Below are positions 49,617 to 57,929 of a DNA stretch of 64,000 bases, one piece after another. The notes under the pieces were generated by a model, which had not been told where the DNA came from, did not search any database, and worked only from the letters and a program-made list of their open reading frames with translations. The position numbers and the translations under genes were made by a program. How positions within the stretch are numbered: the first letter of the stretch is position 1; each line of letters opens with the position of its first letter. Source of the stretch: Aequorivita sp. (GTDB lineage Bacteria; Bacteroidota; Bacteroidia; Flavobacteriales; Flavobacteriaceae); the NCBI GenBank assembly GCA_030690315.1, contig JAUYGY010000040.1:1-64000 (forward strand). Direction: 5' to 3'.

Positions 49617-52382
49617 TTAAAGCCTTTTATCGCTCTCCCTGCGCTTATCATATTTAATATCACTAAGCACCGAAGATTTTATCCCTACAAAGAAATACCA
49701 AGCTGTGTTGATGCTGCCAATGGGTGTCCAGTTAAAGCTCATTTGCCAACTTTCCAAATCGCGCTGGAAACGGAATTGCGTAAGTGTAACGCCTTTGTTC
49801 TTAAAATCATACCCAGAGGAAACGCCCACCGTCCATCGTGGCGCAAGCTCCATGTTGGTACTCATCATAAACGATTGACTTGAAATTTCGTTCTGCCGCT
49901 GGCTGTTGCCATAGGTTATGGTGTATGCAAAGCGCACGTCCCAAGGAATGCTGTAATTGTACCATTCAATATTGGTTTTGTCTTCCTCATCTTCTTCATC
50001 CTCTTTATAGATTTGACCGTCATAAATATCTGAGGCTTCCCCAAAAAGATCATCGGGACGCCCGCCATTGCGAAGGGTTTCGTTTTCTAAACGGTCTGTT
50101 TCCTTAGTTTTCTTTTCAAAATCTTTACTAGAGAAAGAGAAATTGATGCTGGCATTGGCATTGGTAAGTCTGAAAAGGCTTCCCCCATTATCAATATTGA
50201 AAACATCAATTTTATTGTTGTTGTTATCCAAAGCGTACGGATCCAGCGTTCCACTAAAGTTAAAATCCAATTTCGGAATAATGGGGATGCTACCGGTAAA
50301 CTGCAGTGGGCTCCATTGCAACGAATCGCCAGCAAGATTATATGCAGTAGAAAAATTAAGGTTGTTCAGCAACGTAACTTTTTTGGGTTCCAAGGCGGTG
50401 GTATCCCGATCCTTCACCTTTGCTTCAAACGTATTGCTTAGAGACATCCCGATACTGCTGGAATACACTTTGCCAGGAGGGCCATAAAGCGTATTTTCAA
50501 AACGGGAATATTGAACTATTTCACCTGCTGCCTCATTTGCTGTTAGAGGAATTTGAAATTCATCATAATACCTATCAAAAGCCGGATTGATGTTATAGCC
50601 GATGGAAGGGCGAACCACATGGCGGATGGCCTGTATTTTACTGTCGGTTCCAAAATTGAAAAGACCGTATATAGTAGTTCCCAAACTGGTTGAAAAATTA
50701 TAAGTACGGTAACTTTCAAAGCCAGCAACAGTGTCCCTAACAATTCCGCCCAAACCATTGTTTACGGTTTCGTCATAGCGTTGTCGCGTGCTTTTCAACA
50801 CCCAAGTTTCACGGAAATTAGTTCCAGCAGAAGCGCTTAAATATTTAAAAATCTTGAAGTTGGTTGTTAAGGGAATATTATGCTGTGCGCCAATCTGTGC
50901 GGCGTTGAACATTTCTGGCTTAAAGAAAAGCGAATCGGTGGTCTGTATTCTATTTTCGGCCGTAAGATCGTATTGAAAGTTTATGTTTTGAATGATGCCT
51001 TTTTTAGTGCCATCCTTTGGTGCGAACGGATAAATTCTTGAAACACTGGCATTCAAGTTTGGCAATGACATGGATATTTGCTGGGTCTGGGTATTTTGGG
51101 AATGTGTGGCTGCTACTGATAAGTTTACCTGCGGTTCGCCCTCAAATGTTTTTGAATAGGAAATAGAGGAACTCAAGGTATTTACCAGCGCACTGGCATT
51201 GTTGGTTTGGTTGATGGATTCTGTAAAATATTTACTGCTACCTATATTCACCGAAGCCGAAAACCTGGAATTTGGGCTGCTTTTAGTATCCTGTGAATGC
51301 GTCCAGCGAATATTGTAAATGCGTGATTCTTCAAATCTGGGAAACCCCCGCTCTTCATTTATAAGACTTTCAAAACGGGCACTTAAATTTCCTTTAAATT
51401 TATACCGAAGGGCATAGGTTGTTTCCCCGCGCAAGGCATAGCTTCCGTTGGTGTAATAATCGCCCAGCAAACTAAAATCCAAATAGTCATTAATGGCAAA
51501 ATAATACCCACCGTTCTGCAGGAAAAACCCACGGTTGTTATTTTGTCCAAACGAAGGAATAATAAAACCCGAAGTGCGTTCTTCCGTCAGCGGAAAATAC
51601 GCAAACGGAAGCCCAATGGGCGTTGGCACATCTGCAATGTACATATTTGTAAGTCCTGTTACTATTTTTTTCTTCGGAACGAACTTCGCCTTTCGGGTGT
51701 AAAAATAATATTCGGGATCATCAATGTTTTTTGAAGTTGTAAACTTTACATTCCGTAGATATACTACAGAATCGTTCACTTTTTTAGTCACTTCGGCAAT
51801 AACGTTGAAGCCATTTTGTTCCGTCCTGCTATTATAGACCAGCGCCTTTTCCGAATCAAAATTATACCGAATGGAATCTGGTTCCACCCGATTGGTTGCC
51901 TGTACAAAAATAGGGCGTTGGCTGTAAACACCGGCGCTGTCTATTCCCTTTGCATATACTTCGTTTTTGTTGTAGTCCAGGATTATCAAGCCAGCATCTA
52001 TGCGCATATCGCCATAAATTATGAAGGCTTTGTTATACATATATACTTTGTTTTCCTTTCGGTTCAATAGCACATAATCGTCCCCGTAATATTCCACCAC
52101 ATCGGTCAAGGTTTCCTGTGGTGGGATTATGGAATCGGTCTTTACGGTATCTTGGGCCTCTTCGTTTATTTCGTCTATAACAGGTTTCAGGTTTACTGAA
52201 ATTGTATCATCTTTTGTGGTCCTTGGAATATTCGCTGCATTTTTCGGCGGAATGTCCTGTGCATGCAAAACTGCGCTGCATAGAAGCAGGGTTGTTAAGA
52301 AGATTGTTAAGTAATGCCTGTTGGTCTGCAATGCTACGATGCTATTATTTTGTAGATTTGGCTCAGTATTTGAAACGGTCAA
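49617..52382 (-). CDS. lptD: LptD/OstA-like LPS assembly outer membrane protein
   Basis: OstA-like N-terminus; long beta-barrel (LTEERTSGFIIPSFG). Confidence 0.88.
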   Translation of the reverse strand: MTVSNTEPNLQNNSIVALQTNRHYLTIFLTTLLLCSAVLHAQDIPPKNAANIPRTTKDDTISVNLKPVIDEINEEAQDTVKTDSIIPPQETLTDVVEYYGDDYVLLNRKENKVYMYNKAFIIYGDMRIDAGLIILDYNKNEVYAKGIDSAGVYSQRPIFVQATNRVEPDSIRYNFDSEKALVYNSRTEQNGFNVIAEVTKKVNDSVVYLRNVKFTTSKNIDDPEYYFYTRKAKFVPKKKIVTGLTNMYIADVPTPIGLPFAYFPLTEERTSGFIIPSFGQNNNRGFFLQNGGYYFAINDYLDFSLLGDYYTNGSYALRGETTYALRYKFKGNLSARFESLINEERGFPRFEESRIYNIRWTHSQDTKSSPNSRFSASVNIGSSKYFTESINQTNNASALVNTLSSSISYSKTFEGEPQVNLSVAATHSQNTQTQQISMSLPNLNASVSRIYPFAPKDGTKKGIIQNINFQYDLTAENRIQTTDSLFFKPEMFNAAQIGAQHNIPLTTNFKIFKYLSASAGTNFRETWVLKSTRQRYDETVNNGLGGIVRDTVAGFESYRTYNFSTSLGTTIYGLFNFGTDSKIQAIRHVVRPSIGYNINPAFDRYYDEFQIPLTANEAAGEIVQYSRFENTLYGPPGKVYSSSIGMSLSNTFEAKVKDRDTTALEPKKVTLLNNLNFSTAYNLAGDSLQWSPLQFTGSIPIIPKLDFNFSGTLDPYALDNNNNKIDVFNIDNGGSLFRLTNANASINFSFSSKDFEKKTKETDRLENETLRNGGRPDDLFGEASDIYDGQIYKEDEEDEEDKTNIEWYNYSIPWDVRFAYTITYGNSQRQNEISSQSFMMSTNMELAPRWTVGVSSGYDFKNKGVTLTQFRFQRDLESWQMSFNWTPIGSINTAWYFFVGIKSSVLSDIKYDKRRESDKRL

Positions 52383-52549
52383 AAATAAACATATTTTTTC
52401 GGTAACGTTTTTTTAAATCATTTTTTTAAAATATCAAATTCCATTAATCGTTAACAGGTACATGAAATGCCCAATAACTAGTTGCAAACCAATAAAAAAT
52501 GTATAATCTGGCCATTCCACCTTCCTCTTTATCCAAATATTTTATCCAG

Positions 52550-53671
52550 ATGAAAACGAAAATATTTTCTTCTTTCGTATTAATTATAAGTCTTTCATTC
52601 TTTTCATTCTCCGCTTTTGCGGCTGAAAATCCAATTAAAAAATTTGTGGTGGTTTTAGATGCCGGCCACGGTGGGCATGACCACGGAAATAAAGGCAATG
52701 GTTATAAAGAGTCAGAAATATCGCTGAATATTGTTTTAAAAGTAGGCGCAGAGCTTGAGAAACTCCCCAATGTAAAAGTAATATACACCCGCAAAACGGA
52801 TGTGTTTGTTGAATTACGTGAGCGTGCCGCGATAGCGAATAGGGCTGATGCAGACCTTTTTGTTTCGGTGCATTGCAACGCCCATAAAAGCCAAGCTTTT
52901 GGCACAGAAACCTTTGTTCTTGGCCTCCATAAAAGCCAAGCAAACTTTGAGGTTGCCAAAAAGGAAAATGAAGTTATTTATTTGGAAGACAATTACGAAG
53001 AAAAATACGGTGGGTTTGATCCCAACGCCCCAGAATCATTGATTGGGATGGTATTAATGCAGGAAGAATATCTGGATCAAAGCATTTTGTTGGCAAGTTT
53101 AGTTCAAAATAATATAATAAACAACCTAAAACAGAATGACCGCAGTGTAAAACAAGCGGGGTTTTGGGTTTTGCACAGCACATATATGCCCAGTATTTTG
53201 ATTGAAACGGGATTTCTTACCAACGTAAAGGAAGGTGCATATCTAAATTCTGCAAAAGGACAAACTGAAATGGCGCGCGAGATAGGCAATGCCATCAAAA
53301 CGTATATAAGCAGTATTTCGGTTTCCAATGAAAAAATAAGGGATCCCGAAATTGAGCAGATGCAAGTAGATAAAACCATTGAGGCCACAAAAGAAGATCT
53401 ATATGAGGGTGTGATTTTTAAGGTTCAATTGGCCGCCTCCGGCAGAAAACTGGATACTAAGCCCAGTAATTTTATGGGCTTAAAAGATATAAGCCGTGAA
53501 AAGGAAGATAAGCTTTATAAATATTACTATGGAGAAACTTCTGACTTCAATAAAATTCAGATAATGAAAACCTTTGCACAACAAAAAGGATATCCATCAG
53601 CTTATATTGTGGCCTTTAAAAAAGGGAAAAAAGTAAATGTAGCCGAAGTGTTAAAATCGAAAGCCAATTAA
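52550..53671 (+). CDS. N-acetylmuramoyl-L-alanine amidase (ORF-track start 52499; signal peptide starts at ATG 52550)
   Basis: VVLDAGHGGHDHGN; SVHCNAHKS; LIETGFLTN; SPOR-like C-terminus. Confidence 0.94.
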   Translation: MKTKIFSSFVLIISLSFFSFSAFAAENPIKKFVVVLDAGHGGHDHGNKGNGYKESEISLNIVLKVGAELEKLPNVKVIYTRKTDVFVELRERAAIANRADADLFVSVHCNAHKSQAFGTETFVLGLHKSQANFEVAKKENEVIYLEDNYEEKYGGFDPNAPESLIGMVLMQEEYLDQSILLASLVQNNIINNLKQNDRSVKQAGFWVLHSTYMPSILIETGFLTNVKEGAYLNSAKGQTEMAREIGNAIKTYISSISVSNEKIRDPEIEQMQVDKTIEATKEDLYEGVIFKVQLAASGRKLDTKPSNFMGLKDISREKEDKLYKYYYGETSDFNKIQIMKTFAQQKGYPSAYIVAFKKGKKVNVAEVLKSKAN

Positions 53672-53725
53672 AGGGCTTTCTTTATATTTATCACTTAAAT
53701 TTGTTGAAAATCTAAAATTGCAATC

Positions 53726-54676
53726 TTGAGACTATCGAAAGAAGTTAAAACCGGAATCCTCGCCATTGGCGCCATATTATTATTGATTTTTGGGTACAGT
53801 TTTTTAAAAGGAACTAACCTGTTAGACAAAAATCGAGAATTTTTTGTGAAATATGATAATGTGGAAGGGCTAGCCCAGGCCGCCCCCGTTACTATTAACG
53901 GGCTTACCGTTGGGAAAGTGCAGGATATTACATTTGCCAATTCCCAAGGGGGATTGATCGTGAAATTTACCGTTGAAAAAGATTTCGATTTTTCGAAAAA
54001 CAGTATTGTCCGTATTTATAGCGCGGGACTTATTGGTGGAAAATCCCTAGGAATTTTTCCAGAATACGATGCAAACAACATCGCGAAAAGCGGTGATACG
54101 CTTCGTGGTGATGTGGAAGATGGGATGTTGACAGCCGTAACAAAAGCGCTGGGGCCATTAGAGAAAAAAGTGAATAACACCCTCGCTACCGTTGATACAT
54201 TGCTTTTGAGTTATACGGCAATTGTAGATGAAGGCACTCGAAAAAATTTAAAGGAAGCCATCGAAAACCTCAATAAAACACTTAATTCCTTCTCTGGGGT
54301 TTCTGAAAACTTAAATCATATTCTTGCAAACAACACTGGGAAATTGGACAATACATTTACCAATTTGGACAAAACAGCAAATAATCTTTCACAGCTCACA
54401 GATTCCTTATCGCAACTGGAAACTGGAAAATTGGTTTCAGATTTACAGAACGTGGTGGATAAAATGAATCAAATTGTGGATGGCGTTGATAGTGGTAAAG
54501 GTTCCATCGGAAAGCTTTTAAAGGACGATAAACTGTACGAAAATTTAGAAGGTGCTTCAAGACAATTGGAAGAGCTTCTACAAGACCTGAAACTGAACCC
54601 AAAACGATACGTGCACATTTCTGTTTTTGGAAAAAACAACAAAGAATACGAATCGCCGGACAACCCAGACGAATAA
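53726..54676 (+). CDS. MlaD/MCE-family protein (TTG start)
   Basis: N-terminal TM; GLAQAAPVTINGLTVGKV; GLIGGKSLGI. Confidence 0.88.
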   Translation: MRLSKEVKTGILAIGAILLLIFGYSFLKGTNLLDKNREFFVKYDNVEGLAQAAPVTINGLTVGKVQDITFANSQGGLIVKFTVEKDFDFSKNSIVRIYSAGLIGGKSLGIFPEYDANNIAKSGDTLRGDVEDGMLTAVTKALGPLEKKVNNTLATVDTLLLSYTAIVDEGTRKNLKEAIENLNKTLNSFSGVSENLNHILANNTGKLDNTFTNLDKTANNLSQLTDSLSQLETGKLVSDLQNVVDKMNQIVDGVDSGKGSIGKLLKDDKLYENLEGASRQLEELLQDLKLNPKRYVHISVFGKNNKEYESPDNPDE

Positions 54677-54679
54677 ACC

Positions 54680-56011
54680 ATGCAGTACATTCCGAATATA
54701 CTTTTCACAATCGCGCTAGTGGTTGGTATAGGATATTTTACCATCAACATCCGTAAAATAATCCGAAATATAAAATTGGGTCAAAAAGTGGACGCTTCAA
54801 ATAATACGGGGCAACGCTGGAGCAATGTGGTTCGCATTGCACTGGGCCAATCAAAAATGGTTGTCCGTCCCATACCCGGGTTGCTTCACCTAATTGTTTA
54901 TGTAGGTTTTGTCATTATAAATATTGAAGTGCTGGAAATTATTATTGATGGTATTTTCGGCACACACCGAATCCTTTCAACAGTAATGCCCACTGGACTT
55001 TACAACTTTTTGATTGCTTCGTTTGAAGTGTTGGCTTTCCTCGTTTTAGTTGGGGTCATTCTATTTTGGACCCGAAGGAACATCCAAAAATTGAAACGTT
55101 TTTGGGCAAACGAAATGAAAGGTTGGCCAAAAAACGATGGAAATTTTATTCTCTACTTTGAAATGGTTTTGATGGTGCTATTTCTAACAATGAATGCGGC
55201 CGACCAATCTTTACAGGAATTGGGTGCAGCACATTATGCGGAAGCTGGATCATTCCCAATAAGCCAATTTATCGCTCCACTTTTTAACGGACTCTCCGAA
55301 GGTACGCTCATCGCCATAGAGCGAGGCGCTTGGTGGCTTCATATTTTAGGTATTCTTGTGTTTTTGAATTATCTGTACTTTTCGAAACACCTTCACATTC
55401 TATTGGCGTTCCCAAATGTTTACTTCGGAAAAGTGGTTCCAAAAGGAAAATTCAAAAACTTAGATTCTGTTACAAACGAAGTGAAAATGATGATGGATCC
55501 AAACGTAGATCCATTTGCTGCACCTGCGGAAGGGACAACCGAAGCCCCAGCAAAATTTGGCGCTAGCGATGTGATGGATTTAAGCAGAATTCAATTGCTA
55601 AACGCATATACGTGTACCGAATGTGGCCGTTGTACCAGTGAATGTCCCGCAAATATTACAGGAAAAAAACTTTCGCCCCGAAAAATAATGATGGATACCC
55701 GCGACCGTTTGGAAGAAATAGGGAAGAACATCAACAAAAATGGTGAGTTCAAACCAGATGGAAAACAATTGCTGGACGATTATATTACCCGTGAAGAACT
55801 TTGGGCCTGTACCACTTGCAATGCCTGTGTGGAAGCTTGTCCCGTGAGTATTGATCCGCTGAGTATTATTATGGATATGCGCCAATATTTGGTAATGGAG
55901 CAATCTGCCGCGCCAACAGAACTGAACGTTGCAATGACAAATATTGAAAACAATGGCGCCCCGTGGCCATACAACCAAATGGACCGCTTGAACTGGAAAG
56001 ATGAAAATTAG
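54680..56011 (+). CDS. Membrane (Fe-S)-binding oxidoreductase, two 4Fe-4S motifs
   Basis: TCTECGRCTSECPA, CTTCNACVEACPV; N-terminal TM region. Confidence 0.9.
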   Translation: MQYIPNILFTIALVVGIGYFTINIRKIIRNIKLGQKVDASNNTGQRWSNVVRIALGQSKMVVRPIPGLLHLIVYVGFVIINIEVLEIIIDGIFGTHRILSTVMPTGLYNFLIASFEVLAFLVLVGVILFWTRRNIQKLKRFWANEMKGWPKNDGNFILYFEMVLMVLFLTMNAADQSLQELGAAHYAEAGSFPISQFIAPLFNGLSEGTLIAIERGAWWLHILGILVFLNYLYFSKHLHILLAFPNVYFGKVVPKGKFKNLDSVTNEVKMMMDPNVDPFAAPAEGTTEAPAKFGASDVMDLSRIQLLNAYTCTECGRCTSECPANITGKKLSPRKIMMDTRDRLEEIGKNINKNGEFKPDGKQLLDDYITREELWACTTCNACVEACPVSIDPLSIIMDMRQYLVMEQSAAPTELNVAMTNIENNGAPWPYNQMDRLNWKDEN

Positions 56012-56048
56012 GAATTAATTCGATTTATTGAATTAAAAATCAAATAGA

Positions 56049-56483
56049 ATGAAGAAAGAAGAAGTAGAAAAAATGCTGCACGAGAAAGTGGAAAAAGGCG
56101 AACACGTGAGCCCAATTCTTCCCGAAGGGATAAAAAACTACTTGATTGATATAGATGGAACCATTACAGATGATATTCCAAACGAGGAACCTGAAAGAAT
56201 GGCAACCTGTGAACCCTTTCCCGATGCACTGAAAACCTTGAACAAATGGTATGACGAAGGCCATATGATTTGTTTTTTCACCTCACGGACTGAAGCCCAT
56301 AGAGAAATAACAGAAACATGGCTTCAAAAACACGGTTTCAAATATCACACAATGTTGATGGGAAAGCCACGTGGCGGTAATTATCATTGGGTGGACAACC
56401 ATTTGGTGAGAGCAACACGCTACAAAGGAAAATTCACCGATTTGGTGGAAAAAGATGTAACCATAGAAGTTTTTGAAGATTAA
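56049..56483 (+). CDS. HAD-like phosphatase-fold protein
   Basis: YLIDIDGTITDDIP; FFTSRTEAH. Confidence 0.65.
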   Translation: MKKEEVEKMLHEKVEKGEHVSPILPEGIKNYLIDIDGTITDDIPNEEPERMATCEPFPDALKTLNKWYDEGHMICFFTSRTEAHREITETWLQKHGFKYHTMLMGKPRGGNYHWVDNHLVRATRYKGKFTDLVEKDVTIEVFED

Positions 56484-56517
56484 CATAAATTGTCAGCCTG
56501 AGCGCAGTCGCAGGGTT

Positions 56518-56545
56518 GGAACTTGAAACTTGAAACCTGAAACTA
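56518..56545. repeat. Heptad repeat GGAACTT GAAACTT GAAACCT GAAACTA upstream of start codon
   Basis: Four period-7 units. Confidence 0.85.
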
Positions 56546-56551
56546 TTAAAA

Positions 56552-57343
56552 ATGAGTGAACAAATAAAAGTCCCAACAATGGCCGAATATATGGCCCAAG
56601 GTAAACAGCCCGAAGTATTGTTCTGGGTAGGCTGTGCAGGGAGTTTTGACGACCGTGCAAAAAAAATAACTAAAGCCTTTGTTAAGCTACTTCACAAAGC
56701 AAATATAGATTTCGCCGTTTTGGGAACTGAGGAAAGCTGTACCGGCGATCCTGCAAAAAGAGCTGGAAATGAATTCCTTTTCCAAATGCAGGCTATGACA
56801 AATATAGAAGTACTAAATGGATATGAAATAAAGAAAATTGTTACTGCCTGCCCGCATTGTTTCAACACAATTAAAAACGAATATCCCGAACTTGGCGGAA
56901 ATTATGAAATTATGCACCACACCCAATTCCTAAAATCACTTTTGGATGAAGGAAGGCTGAAAGTGGAAGGTGGAAAATTTAAAGGAAAAAAAATCACATT
57001 TCACGATCCATGCTATTTAGGGAGAGCCAATGGCGAATATGAAGCCCCCCGAAATCTTCTAGAAAAACTAGAAGTTGAAATGGTAGAGATGAAACGAAAC
57101 AAAAAACACGGTTTATGCTGTGGCGCAGGTGGCGCACAGGCATTTAAGGAACCTGAAGCAGGAAAAAAGGATATTAATGTGGAACGCACAGAGGAAGCAA
57201 TGGAAACCACTTCCGAAATAATTGCCACCGGTTGTCCGTTCTGTATGATGATGATGACTGATGGGGTAAAGGCCAAAAATGCTGAAAACAATATTCAGGT
57301 AATGGACGTGGCTGAAATGATTGCAAATGCAGAAGATTTATAA
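56552..57343 (+). CDS. (Fe-S)-binding protein, CCG domain (heterodisulfide-reductase-like)
   Basis: VGCAGSFDDR; CCGAGGAQ; GCPFCMMM. Confidence 0.9.
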   Translation: MSEQIKVPTMAEYMAQGKQPEVLFWVGCAGSFDDRAKKITKAFVKLLHKANIDFAVLGTEESCTGDPAKRAGNEFLFQMQAMTNIEVLNGYEIKKIVTACPHCFNTIKNEYPELGGNYEIMHHTQFLKSLLDEGRLKVEGGKFKGKKITFHDPCYLGRANGEYEAPRNLLEKLEVEMVEMKRNKKHGLCCGAGGAQAFKEPEAGKKDINVERTEEAMETTSEIIATGCPFCMMMMTDGVKAKNAENNIQVMDVAEMIANAEDL

Positions 57344-57427
57344 ACCTATTAAATTGATTTCTTCTTGTAGTCTTTAAGAAAAGACGAATTGAATTTATAG
57401 AATTGAATCAATAAGAATAATTGAAGA

Positions 57428-57913
57428 ATGCTGACAGATTTTAAAAACCTGCCCGATGATTCCAAAGTATGGATTTATCAGGCCAATAGAAAATTAAGCG
57501 ACGATGAAGTTGCTGAAATTACAGAACTAACAAACGATTTCTTAACCAAATGGACCGCCCACGGCGCTGAGCTGGAAGCGGGTCTTGAGATAAAATACAA
57601 CCGCTTTATTGTTTTGGGGCTAAACCAAGCAAATGCCTCGGCTTCTGGCTGTAGTATTGATGCTTCGGTACACTTTATACAATCGCTTCAAGAAAAATTT
57701 GATGTGGATTTGCTCGATAAAATGAACGTTACTTTCTATTCGGGCGATTATATTGCTTACAAAACTTTGACCGATTTCAGAAAAATGGCAAAGGAAAAAT
57801 CCGTTTCAAAAAATACGGTGGTCTTTAACAATCTTGTAAATACAAAAGCAGAATATATTGAAAATTGGGAAGTTCCCGCGAACGAAAGTTGGCACAATAG
57901 ATTTTTATCATAA
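57428..57913 (+). CDS. Conserved hypothetical protein of Bacteroidetes
   Basis: 161 aa intact ORF. Confidence 0.65.
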   Translation: MLTDFKNLPDDSKVWIYQANRKLSDDEVAEITELTNDFLTKWTAHGAELEAGLEIKYNRFIVLGLNQANASASGCSIDASVHFIQSLQEKFDVDLLDKMNVTFYSGDYIAYKTLTDFRKMAKEKSVSKNTVVFNNLVNTKAEYIENWEVPANESWHNRFLS

Positions 57914-57929
57914 AAAAGATTTTAAAATT

